Shown in pieces: positions 54,976 to 62,711 of a stretch of 64,000 bases of DNA (its first letter is position 1; each line of letters begins with the position of its first letter). A program made the position numbers and the translations under genes. A model generated the notes under the pieces. The model did not search any database, was not told the origin of the DNA, and saw nothing but the letters and a program-made list of their open reading frames with translations. This stretch comes from DATAES01 sp963802415 (lineage in GTDB: Bacteria; Actinomycetota; Acidimicrobiia; Acidimicrobiales; JACDCH01), in the NCBI GenBank assembly GCA_963802415.1, contig CAWDIH010000001.1, positions 1,488,001-1,552,000 on the forward strand. Reading direction: 5' to 3'.

Positions 54976-56802
54976 TCACGCCGGGTTGGCGCGGCGCGAC
55001 TCGCGCAGCTCCTTGGTGGCGGTCTCGTCAACAGCGACCGTCAGGTCCTCGAGCGAGCCTGTCAGGACGACGCCGTAGTCGCGCTCGGCGCCCACGGTGG
55101 AGACGTACTCGTCGAGCACGTCGTCGAGCACGGCTTCGGGATCGCGGTCGAGCGGGTCACCCCATCCGCCGCCGCCGCCGTAGTCGTAGTTGAGCAGTTG
55201 CCCGGCTTCCATCGGCACCCAGTTGGCGGTGTGTTGCACGACAAAGGGGTCGTCGGACTGGTACCGGATCGTCAGCTTGTTCGGCTCACCGGCCTCGCCG
55301 CCGCAGATGCCGGGCATCGGGTACTTCATCCCAACGACGTACGTGTAGACCTTCGCCGGCACGCGCACCTGTTTGACGTAATGGCTGCCGCACAACCCTC
55401 GCCACTGGCCTGCGCCACCGGAGTCCGTTCGGTAATCGCGTTCCCATTGCACGTGCGGGTACAACGACTCGTTGATCTCCGCGGTCGCCTTCCAGAGGTT
55501 GCCGAACGACGCGTTCTGCGCACCCCATGCATCCATTCCGCGGGCCGCGTTGCACCAGCCTGCATACACCTCGGCCGAGTGGTCGGTGAAGGTCTGGCCC
55601 GTGCGCGGATCGACACCGACGATCACGGTCGGGATGCCGGTCTTGTAGGTCTGAGGCACGGCCTTGTCCGGTAGGACGTCCTGCATCGCCACTGCGATGA
55701 CCTCGCCGACGTCGGCGCCCGGATGGTGCGTGCCGGCGGACACCGGCTTGCCCGCCGGCGGGTTCAACACACAGCCCGATGGAACGACGAGCTCGACGGA
55801 GTCGAAGAAGCCTTCGTTCTTCGGGATCTCCGGATCCATCATCGCTGCGATCTGGGCAATCGTGTATCCCCGCGTGTTGCCGAACGTCGACCACGCCTGC
55901 AGTTCAGGACGCGTGTCGCTGCCCGTGTAGTCGATGATCAGCCGGCTGCCGTCGACGGTGATCCTCACGTGCAGATGGACGTCGGGATGCCCGAGTGGAT
56001 CGTGGTCCACGTATGCGTCGCCCTCGTACACGCCGTCGGGCCACGCGCTCACCTCTTCACGGAATCGGCGTGCCGCGTAGTCGATCATCGAGTCGATGGC
56101 CGCTTCGACGGTGTGCACCGAGTAGCGGTCCACGATGTCGGCGAGGCGCCGCGCGGCGATCTGCGCCGCGCCGATCTGGGCTCGGAGGTCGCCGATGTAG
56201 TCGGGCAGCCGGTTGTTCGCCTGCAGCGCGTACAGCACGTCTCGGCGCTCCACGCCTCGGTCGATGACCTTGACCACGGGCCAACGCACGCCCTCGCCCC
56301 ATATGTCGTTGGCCGTGACGTTGTACCCGCCCGGCACGGCGCCACCGGTGTCGCCGTGGTGGCACTGGATCGACGCGATCAGCACCATGCGCCGCGCGCC
56401 CGTCACGGGATCGTCGGCGAAACACGGCGCGAACACGTTGTAGTCCGGAAGATGGCCACCGCCGTGATACGGGTCGTTGGCGACGAAGACATCACCCTCG
56501 TGGAACTCGTCGGGCCCCAAGAAGTCGAGCGCGAACCGCACGGGCAGCGTCGACGTGAGCATGAACTGCGGAATGCCGACGGACAGTGCTGCCAACCGTC
56601 CTCGCGCATCGAGGATCGTGGCGTTGCGCTCGTTCGACTGGTTCAGGATCGGTGTCGTCGCCGTCCGGGACACGTATGTCGCCATCTCGAAGCACACTGT
56701 CTCCATGCACGAGCGGATGACCTCGGCTGTGACGGGATCGACCGTGTGGTCGGCGACCAAGCGTTCCCGGCGGCCAGCGAGTTGCACCATGTCGACGTTC
56801 AT
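54976..56802 (-). CDS. hyuB: Hydantoinase B/oxoprolinase family protein, subunit B (HyuB)
   Basis: A 608-residue partner of HyuA, with the start DPVTAEVIRSCMETVCFEMA. The conserved segments NDPYHGGGHLPDYNVFAPCF and IQCHHGDTGGAVPG supply His and Asp residues at the putative metal site. Glycine-rich YDYGGGGGWGDPLDRDPEAV closes the protein. ATG 56802 is 35 bp from operator site 12. It is the first gene of a five-gene leftward operon (hyuB, hyuA, GMC small, GMC large, isomerase). Gene symbol is by family only; the substrate is unknown. Confidence 0.93.
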   Translation of the reverse strand: MNVDMVQLAGRRERLVADHTVDPVTAEVIRSCMETVCFEMATYVSRTATTPILNQSNERNATILDARGRLAALSVGIPQFMLTSTLPVRFALDFLGPDEFHEGDVFVANDPYHGGGHLPDYNVFAPCFADDPVTGARRMVLIASIQCHHGDTGGAVPGGYNVTANDIWGEGVRWPVVKVIDRGVERRDVLYALQANNRLPDYIGDLRAQIGAAQIAARRLADIVDRYSVHTVEAAIDSMIDYAARRFREEVSAWPDGVYEGDAYVDHDPLGHPDVHLHVRITVDGSRLIIDYTGSDTRPELQAWSTFGNTRGYTIAQIAAMMDPEIPKNEGFFDSVELVVPSGCVLNPPAGKPVSAGTHHPGADVGEVIAVAMQDVLPDKAVPQTYKTGIPTVIVGVDPRTGQTFTDHSAEVYAGWCNAARGMDAWGAQNASFGNLWKATAEINESLYPHVQWERDYRTDSGGAGQWRGLCGSHYVKQVRVPAKVYTYVVGMKYPMPGICGGEAGEPNKLTIRYQSDDPFVVQHTANWVPMEAGQLLNYDYGGGGGWGDPLDRDPEAVLDDVLDEYVSTVGAERDYGVVLTGSLEDLTVAVDETATKELRESRRANPA

Positions 56803-56823
56803 GTGCCGTACCCCCTGGGCAGC

Positions 56824-56839
56824 GTAGTGTTCACACTAC
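56824..56839. promoter_or_regulatory. Second palindrome in the hyuB promoter region
   Basis: Perfect 7-bp arms GTAGTGT and ACACTAC separated by TC, ending where operator site 12 begins. No other copy was noticed in the window. It could be a site for an additional regulator acting on hyuB or on the divergent heme-oxygenase-fold gene. Confidence 0.5.
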
Positions 56840-56857
56840 CTGACGACCGTGTCAGGT
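56838..56857. promoter_or_regulatory. TGAC-N6-GTCA operator, site 12
   Basis: ACCTGACGACCGTGTCAGGT has 7-bp arms and lies between hyuB (start 56802, minus) and the heme-oxygenase-fold gene (start 56879, plus). With site 2 it is one of the best matches to the extended consensus. Confidence 0.78.
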
Positions 56858-56878
56858 CTCGACTAGCTTCACGGGCCG

Positions 56879-57649
56879 ATGGCTGAACTCCGCGAGTTCA
56901 AGGACGTCCGCGGACGGGCACGCGACGAGAAGGCATTGCCCGTCGAACAGTTCATGGAGGGGCTCGAGGCGCTCATCCCCGCGCTGGTGACGACCCGCAA
57001 CCAGCTCTGGACGGCGGTCGCCGACGGCACGCTGTCCGAAGAGCTCGTGAAGCGGTTTTGCAAGGAGTACTACTTCCTCGGCAAGTGGTACACGGCCGAG
57101 TTCGGTTCGCTGGTGTCGAACGCGCCTGACATCGACGCGCTCACGCTCGACCAGAGCGAGCACTTCATCCACTGGTGCCAGAACCTGGCTGACGAGACCG
57201 GTTTCGCAGGTGACCGCAACCACGTCGACATGAAGGTCGAGTGGGCCCATCTCATGGGGATCACGGACGACGAGCTGATGACGTACCGGCCGGTTCCAGA
57301 GACGATCGGGCTGGTCTTCACGAGCTGCTTCTACATGCGCCGGTCGTATGAAGAAGGTCTCGCAGCGTTCGGCTGGGCAGGCGAGCGGTTCGCGGCGTCG
57401 ACGGGCTACGCCAAGATGATGTACGAGGGGCTGCGCGACCACTACGGCATCGACGTGGAGAACTTCAAGGTCCACGCGTACGCCGAGGCCGATCATGGCG
57501 ACGCCGCCGACTATCTGCTTCGTCAGGTCGCCACGACCGCCGCGCAGCAACGCCGAATTCGCACTGCCGTGGAGCACACGTTCGTCCTCCGCAACGCCCG
57601 CAACATCGCGCTGAACTACTGGCTCGACGAGCCCGGCGCGCTCCGGTAG
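56879..57649 (+). CDS. Heme-oxygenase-fold protein (TenA/PqqC/HDO-like)
   Basis: 256 residues, all alpha. It shows KEYYFLGKWYTAEFGSLVSN, a central HFIHWCQNLADETGFAG and NHVDMKVEWAHLMG, and a later FKVHAYAEADHGDAADYLL. The pattern of Glu, Asp and His residues resembles the heme-oxygenase-like diiron oxidase/oxygenase group and PqqC/TenA proteins. These do redox chemistry on amines or fatty acids without heme, or hydrolyse thiamin fragments. It is monocistronic, divergent from hyuB across operator site 12, and followed by repeat A. An oxidative step feeding the Hyu enzyme is possible but speculative. Confidence 0.75.
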   Translation: MAELREFKDVRGRARDEKALPVEQFMEGLEALIPALVTTRNQLWTAVADGTLSEELVKRFCKEYYFLGKWYTAEFGSLVSNAPDIDALTLDQSEHFIHWCQNLADETGFAGDRNHVDMKVEWAHLMGITDDELMTYRPVPETIGLVFTSCFYMRRSYEEGLAAFGWAGERFAASTGYAKMMYEGLRDHYGIDVENFKVHAYAEADHGDAADYLLRQVATTAAQQRRIRTAVEHTFVLRNARNIALNYWLDEPGALR

Positions 57650-57661
57650 CAGCGATCATGG

Positions 57662-57713
57662 CGAATGTTGGGTGGAAACGGGTGCCATAGCGCCCGTTTC
57701 TCCCCGGAGTTCG
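57662..57713. repeat. Repeat A hairpin, copy 5 (imperfect core)
   Basis: CGAATGTTGGGTGG, then GGGTGCCATAGCGCCC (two changes, reducing the palindrome), then CCCCGGAGTTCG. It lies between the convergent heme-oxygenase-fold gene (stop 57649) and the class II aldolase gene (stop 57726). Confidence 0.78.
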
Positions 57714-57725
57714 GGAAGGTCGGGG

Positions 57726-58370
57726 TCACATGTCGGGGTTCTCGCGGAACATCTTGTAGACGCCGGACATGTTGCGGTTGACCTTGTCCGGCAACGGGAT
57801 CGGGTCGCCGAGGGCCCGGGCGCCCCAGACGATCATCGCGGTGCGCTCGACGAGCTCGGCGTTGTGCAGCGCCTTGTCGGGCGAGTTGCCGACGGTGACG
57901 ATGCCGTGGTTGGCGAGGATGGCGGCGCTGCGATCCGACAGCCGGGAGGCCACTTCCTCGCCGAGCTCGTCCGTTCCCGTGCCTTTGTAGTCACACATCG
58001 GAATGTCGCCGCCGAGGTACACGACGACCTCTTCGATGATCGCGGGGATCGGCTCGTGCACGAGGGCGAACATCGTGGCGTGGGCCGCGTGCGAATGGAT
58101 CACGCCACCGATCTCCGGATACCGGCGGTAGCACGCGAGATGCAACGCCTTCTCGCTCGTTGGCCCACGCGTCCCCTCGACGACGTTGCCTTGCAGATCG
58201 GTCACCACGAGGTCCTCGAGCGTCATCGTCTCGTACGCGACCGACGACGGCGTGAGGCAGACGCGATCCTCGTCGAGCCGGCCGGAAACGTTGCCGGCAG
58301 TGCCCGCGACCAGTCCCTTGTCCAGCATGCCCTTCGCCGCGTCGAGCACGTCCTGTTTCGAGACCTTCAT
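57726..58370 (-). CDS. Class II aldolase/adducin family protein (FucA-like)
   Basis: 214 residues, zinc-dependent aldolase fold. GTAGNVSGRL binds phosphate in the family. The zinc ligands appear as HSHAAH near residue 95 and NHG near 155, with a Glu in TSEKALHLACYRR. L-fuculose-phosphate-aldolase-type enzymes split a sugar phosphate, and related members are decarboxylases or dehydratases. ATG 58370 overlaps the stop of the hydroxyacid dehydrogenase by 4 nt, so the two are co-translated. The phosphorylated substrate might come from an FGGY kinase such as that at 5013, though no link is shown. Confidence 0.92.
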   Translation of the reverse strand: MKVSKQDVLDAAKGMLDKGLVAGTAGNVSGRLDEDRVCLTPSSVAYETMTLEDLVVTDLQGNVVEGTRGPTSEKALHLACYRRYPEIGGVIHSHAAHATMFALVHEPIPAIIEEVVVYLGGDIPMCDYKGTGTDELGEEVASRLSDRSAAILANHGIVTVGNSPDKALHNAELVERTAMIVWGARALGDPIPLPDKVNRNMSGVYKMFRENPDM

Positions 58371-59344
58371 GGCAGCACCTCGGGGTTCACGCAATGTTGG
58401 GGCCGGCCGCCGCGGAGGAGCAGCGCGAGATCGGCAGCGACGATCGTGGTGTGGTTCGCCTCCGTGTCGTAGGTCGCGCCGCCGATGTGCGGGGTCAACA
58501 CGACGTTGGGCAGGTCGATCAGCGGATGGCCCGGCGCGAGCATCTCGCCCTCGAAGTGATCGAGACCGGCGCCGGCGAGCTTGCGCGACTGCAACGCATC
58601 GACGAGCGCATCCGTGTCGTGGAGCGCGGCGCGCGCCGAATTCACATAGATCGCGCCGTCCTTCATGGCTGCGAACTGCTTCGCGCCGATCATGCCCAGT
58701 GTCTCGGCCGTGACCATCGCGTGCATCGACACCACGTCGGCCTCGTCGAGCAACTGGTCGAGCGAGTGCTCGGCGTCTTCGGCGTACGGATCGGACGCGA
58801 TCACCGTCATGCCGAGTCCTTCGAGCCGCCATTTCGTCGCCCGTCCCACGGCGCCGAGACCGACCAGGCCCGCAGTGCGGCCCGCGATCTGCCACGCCCG
58901 GAATCGTTGGTACGGGATCGTCCCGTCACGGAACACCTCGCCAGCGCGGACGTCGGCGTCCGCGCGCAGCACGTGACGGTTGACGGTCATCAACAACGCG
59001 ATGGTCATCTCGGCCACGGCATCGGCGTTGCGCCCCGGAGCATGGAGCACGGGAATGCGGGCCGCGGTCGCGCCGGCGATGTCGACGTTGGTGGGGTCAC
59101 CTCGGGTCGAGGCGATCGCCACGAGACCCGATTCGAGCACTGGTCCCGCGCACTTGTCCGCCTCGCAGAGCACGATCGTCGCCCCGGTCTCGGCGATGCG
59201 CGCCGCGAGTTGCTCCGCGTTGTAGAGCCGCATGGACGACTCACTGATCCACGGATCCTCGATCACGTCTGCGAGTGAGCGGAGGATGTCGAGGCCGGGG
59301 CCGCGTAACGGTGCGGTCGCGAGGATCGTCGGGCGATCGGTCAC
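58367..59344 (-). CDS. D-2-hydroxyacid dehydrogenase, NAD(P)-binding
   Basis: A 325-residue phosphoglycerate-dehydrogenase-like enzyme. The cofactor motif is GLVGLGAVGRATKW. The catalytic Arg, Glu and His appear in STRGDPTNVD, HFEGEMLAP and LTPHIGGATYDTE. GTG 59344 starts 22 bp from operator site 13. The pairing with a class II aldolase recalls pathways that convert sugar acids (for example tetronate or 3-oxo-tetronate derivatives) to glycolytic intermediates. The MFS gene lies just upstream on the same strand and may be the transporter. Confidence 0.92.
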   Translation of the reverse strand: MTDRPTILATAPLRGPGLDILRSLADVIEDPWISESSMRLYNAEQLAARIAETGATIVLCEADKCAGPVLESGLVAIASTRGDPTNVDIAGATAARIPVLHAPGRNADAVAEMTIALLMTVNRHVLRADADVRAGEVFRDGTIPYQRFRAWQIAGRTAGLVGLGAVGRATKWRLEGLGMTVIASDPYAEDAEHSLDQLLDEADVVSMHAMVTAETLGMIGAKQFAAMKDGAIYVNSARAALHDTDALVDALQSRKLAGAGLDHFEGEMLAPGHPLIDLPNVVLTPHIGGATYDTEANHTTIVAADLALLLRGGRPQHCVNPEVLP

Positions 59345-59364
59345 GGCCGGAATGTTGGCAGAAG

Positions 59365-59382
59365 CCTGACGGCCACGTCAGG
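59365..59382. promoter_or_regulatory. TGAC-N6-GTCA operator, site 13
   Basis: CCTGACGGCCACGTCAGG overlaps the MFS stop codon (59378-59380) and lies 21 bp upstream of the hydroxyacid dehydrogenase start. It gives the dehydrogenase-aldolase pair its own control point within a same-strand gene cluster. Confidence 0.7.
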
Positions 59383-60749
59383 TTGCGGGACCGGCCAAGT
59401 CTTGGTCCCGGAGCCGTTGTGACTCGGCGGCGACGAACGCGAGATCGGCGGGATAGGTACGCGCCGCGAACAACATGATGAACCCGCCGACGGCGTAGAA
59501 CGGCGTGATCATCAACAGCGCGGTCTGCAGCCCGAACAGGCCCTTCAACGCGCCGATCACGAGCGGAGCGATTCCCGCGAGGCTCCGCACCATCGAACGA
59601 AGTGCCGCGGCGCGTCCCCTCAGCGGCGAGACGACGACGTCCGTCAGCATCGCGTCCGCGGGCGCGACCGGCAGCGTCAAGAACACGCCGCCGACAAGGA
59701 AGAGCGGCAGAGTCACCGACAGGTCCGTGCTGACGAAGGCGGGAATGAACGCGGCCGTGGCGATGATCGTCGACACGAACACGACATAGATGCGGGCGTT
59801 GACGATGCCGCGACGAAGGAGGCGGTCGGCCACGTACCCACCGCTCACGACGCCGACGGCGGCACCGAGCCCGAAGATGATCACGTACAACCCCGCTTTG
59901 CTCGCGCTCGAGATCGAACACCTCCTTGAAGTACGGCACGCCCCAGAAGCCGAGCCCTGACAGCAGCGCCTGCGACACGGTGATGCCCACCACACCGAAC
60001 CACATGCTCCGGATGCTGAAGATCTCCCGGTACGCCTGCTGCCAGGTGCAGTTCGCGTAGTCCATCGTGCCGACGCGGGACGGTGGCGGCAGCTCGAGCT
60101 TGCCCGCCAGTTCCACCGCCTCGACGCCTGTCATCACGTCGGCGAAGTCCGCGTCCTGGTGACCGCGCGCCGGCTCCGGGGCTCGCAACAGCATGAACAC
60201 CGTTGCGATCCCAAAGGGGATCCACATCCAGAACGCAGAACGCCAACCCCAGCTGTCGACGAACACACCGGCGAGGCCGAGGCCGAGCGCGGAGCCGACG
60301 AGCGCGCCCGAGTTGTAGAGCCCGATCCGCCTCGCGCGTTCGCTGACCGGGTAGTAGTCCGACAGCAGCGAGACGGCCGCGGGTCCGTTCGCCTCGACCA
60401 CGCCCACGCCCAGTCGAGTGAGGAACAAGAAGAAGAAGGTCGGAGCGAGGGCGTTGAGGCCCATGACGAGCGTCCACACCGCCATCGCAGCCGCGAGCAG
60501 GAACGTGCGCCGCATGCGGTCGGCGAGATGGCCGAACGGGATAGAACCGAGGACGCCGATCAAGGTCATCGAGGTGGGCAGCGCGCCGATCGAGAAGTCG
60601 CTCACGTGGAAGTGCGCTTGGATCCCGTCGGCGGCCTGCGACAGTGATCCGCGCTCGCCGGTCTCGAGCATGACGGTCGCGGCGAGGGCGACGACCGGAT
60701 AGGCGCCGTAGTGGACGGCTTTGCTGGCCACCTTGTCGCCAAGCGCCAC
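59378..60749 (-). CDS. MFS transporter (frameshifted)
   Basis: Reads from GTG 60749 with about 12 membrane segments in all. The loop-2 signature is IPFGHLADRMRRTFLLAAA, an N-domain segment reads LTRLGVGVVEANGPAAVSLL, and YVADRLLRRG is the equivalent C-domain loop. A frame break near 59912 is explained by one extra A in an AAA run. Rejoined length is about 456 residues. It resembles organic-acid/spinster-type carriers. Operator site 14 lies 35 bp upstream, shared with the divergent P450. Confidence 0.88.
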
Positions 60750-60783
60750 GGATCGCGACGGTACTCGACCCCTGCTACGTTCG

Positions 60784-60803
60784 ACCTGACACGCGTGTCA
60801 GGA
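60784..60803. promoter_or_regulatory. TGAC-N6-GTCA operator, site 14
   Basis: ACCTGACACGCGTGTCAGGA lies between the MFS gene (start 60749, minus) and the P450 (start 60818, plus). Its core TGACACGCGTGTCA is identical to that of site 1, 60 kb away. Confidence 0.78.
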
Positions 60804-60817
60804 ATCGAGGAACAGCC

Positions 60818-62056
60818 GTGGCCGATCAGACGGTGGAATCGAATCCCTTCGAAGAGTTCAACCGGGCGATGGGCGCCGGCATCGTCACGAACCCGTATCC
60901 CGACTTCGCGTCGATGCGCGCCGAGCACATCGTTCCCGCCGACGTCCGCCAGCTCATGGGTCTCGACGCCGACGCCGAGCTCGGCTTCGATCCTGCAGAC
61001 GTGGCCCCGATGTACACGGTGTCCAGCTACGAAGCCGTGCAGGAGGTCCTGCGCGACGGTGTGCGGTTCTCGTCTGCCGGCTATGCCGAGGCGATGGGCC
61101 CGGTGATGGGCCACACCATCCTCGAGATGGACGAGCCCGAGCACCACACATACCGCTCGCTGATCCAGCAAGCCTTCAGCCGCAAGGCGATGGAGGTATG
61201 GGAGCACGAGCTCGTCGGCCCGATCGTCGACGAATGCATCGACGCGTTCGTGGATCGCGGCAGGGCCGAGCTGGTCAGCGAGTTGCACTTCCCGTTCCCC
61301 GTCAACGTCATCGCTGGAATGCTCGGACTTCCGCGTGGCGACTTGCCGAATTTCCACCGGTGGGCGGTCGAGATCATCAGCGTGGGGATCGACACCGACA
61401 AGGCGCTCAACGCGTCGTCGAGCCTCTACGACTACCTCGTCGGATTCGTGCACGAACGTCGCGAGTCACCCGGCAACGACATGATCAGCGTCCTCGCCTG
61501 GGGCGAACACGACGGTCAGCACCTGACCGACGACGAGATCATCGCGTTCTGCCGGCTGTTGTTGCCTGCCGGCGCGGAGACGACCTATCGCTCGTCGGCC
61601 AACCTCATGTGCGGGTTGCTGAGTCATCCCGACCAGCTCGATCAGGTGCGCGGTGACCGGTCGTTGTTGCCGCAGGCCATCGAGGAGGGCCTGCGATGGG
61701 AGCCGCCGTTGCTCACCATCTTGCGCACGGCCACGACCGGCACGAACGTGTGCGGTGTCGACCTCCCGGCCAATGCGATGCTCATCGTCAACATGGGTGC
61801 TGCGAACCACGACTCGACCCGTTGGCCCGACGCCGACGCGTTCGACATCAACCGGCAGTCCACCGCGCACGTCGCGTTCGCGTCGGGTCCGCACATGTGC
61901 CTCGGTATGCACCTCGCCCGCATGGAGACGAAGGTGGCGATCGACCGGGTGCTCGATCGCCTCCCGAATCTGCGCCTCGACCCCGACGCCGACCCGCCCT
62001 ACATCACCGGTATGACGTTCCGCGCCCCTCCGCGCCTCGACGTCGTCTTCGACTGA
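60818..62056 (+). CDS. Cytochrome P450
   Basis: An intact 412-residue P450 starting at GTG 60818 (VADQTVESNPFEEFNRAMGA). I-helix AGAETT, K-helix EEGLRWEPP, and heme loop FASGPHMCLGMHLARMETKV with the ligand Cys. It is a close paralogue of the P450 at 6393: both keep the LLLPAGAETTYR and GPHMCLGMHLARME segments, and both follow the same operator. The FAS in place of FGxG at the heme loop is a small departure. It is monocistronic and divergent from the MFS carrier, which may import or export the same compound. Confidence 0.94.
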   Translation: MADQTVESNPFEEFNRAMGAGIVTNPYPDFASMRAEHIVPADVRQLMGLDADAELGFDPADVAPMYTVSSYEAVQEVLRDGVRFSSAGYAEAMGPVMGHTILEMDEPEHHTYRSLIQQAFSRKAMEVWEHELVGPIVDECIDAFVDRGRAELVSELHFPFPVNVIAGMLGLPRGDLPNFHRWAVEIISVGIDTDKALNASSSLYDYLVGFVHERRESPGNDMISVLAWGEHDGQHLTDDEIIAFCRLLLPAGAETTYRSSANLMCGLLSHPDQLDQVRGDRSLLPQAIEEGLRWEPPLLTILRTATTGTNVCGVDLPANAMLIVNMGAANHDSTRWPDADAFDINRQSTAHVAFASGPHMCLGMHLARMETKVAIDRVLDRLPNLRLDPDADPPYITGMTFRAPPRLDVVFD

Positions 62057-62069
62057 CCCGCGCCACCGG

Positions 62070-62091
62070 CGAATGTTGGCGACCGGAGTTG
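62070..62091. repeat. Coreless remnant of repeat A
   Basis: The left flank CGAATGTTGG and right flank CCGGAGTTG of repeat A are joined by only two or three bases, with the GCTATAGC palindrome missing. It lies 14 bp after the P450 stop, between convergent genes, where a full repeat A would be expected. Confidence 0.55.
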
Positions 62092-62105
62092 CGGGGGAGT
62101 GCGGG

Positions 62106-62672
62106 TCAGCGTCTCGACAAGCTCGTGGCCCTTCGTTCCGCCTCCTCGGCGATGCGGGCGACGGACCCTTCGACCGTGGCAACCCACTTCGCCGCGACCT
62201 GCTTGCCCCACACGCGTCCGAGAAGGCCGAAGTCGGTGCCCAGTTCGCCCTCGTAGTCGAGGCGGGTCGAGCCGTCCGAGTCGGCGAGTGTGAATGACTC
62301 GACGACGTGCGGCACCGGCCCTCGCAGGAGCCGGAACCCGATCCGCTCCGGTCGCTCGAAGCGGACCGTCTCCAGAGTCGTGGCGATCATGCGTCGCCCG
62401 ACTGGTGTGCGGTGAGCTGCCAGCACCATGTCGTCGCCACGCTCGAGCACCTCGATCTCGTCGGACATCGCCCGCGGCGTACGCCCCAGGTACGGAGAGG
62501 CGATCACATCGAAGACCGTTTCGCGTGGCGCGGCAATGACCTTCGTCAGCGGCCCGAGCGGCTGGACCTCGCGCCCGAGGCCGGTATCGAGCGTCAGTTC
62601 GCCGCCCACGACGAGCCGGTAACCAACCGCCGCTCCGGCGACTGCCGCTGCTGTCAACAGAAGCTTCTGCAC
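62106..62672 (-). CDS. SRPBCC-family protein with N-terminal membrane anchor
   Basis: 188 residues from GTG 62672. A short hydrophobic N-terminus (LLLTAAAVAGAAVGYRLVV) could anchor the protein. It is followed by a helix-grip domain: KVIAAPRETVFDVIASPYLG, IEVLERGDDMVLAAHRTPV, and a long C-terminal helix around AKWVATVEGSVARIAEEAER. It probably binds a hydrophobic ligand or acts on lipids at the membrane. It diverges from the LysM lipoprotein with 40 bp between starts, and no recurrent operator was seen there. Confidence 0.8.
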   Translation of the reverse strand: MQKLLLTAAAVAGAAVGYRLVVGGELTLDTGLGREVQPLGPLTKVIAAPRETVFDVIASPYLGRTPRAMSDEIEVLERGDDMVLAAHRTPVGRRMIATTLETVRFERPERIGFRLLRGPVPHVVESFTLADSDGSTRLDYEGELGTDFGLLGRVWGKQVAAKWVATVEGSVARIAEEAERRATSLSRR

Positions 62673-62711
62673 ACCTTCCACTGTCCCAGATGCGTGAAGA
62701 TGGTGGTCGGC

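Noticed and set aside
52753..56802. HyuA/HyuB as acetone or acetophenone carboxylase
   Set aside because: Those enzymes need additional subunits that are absent here, so the neutral hydantoinase/oxoprolinase family name was kept.
58390..58405. Repeat A flank-like CAATGTTGG
   Set aside because: It lies inside the hydroxyacid dehydrogenase coding end (HCVNPEVLP), the second flank is missing, and no dyad surrounds it. Treated as chance.
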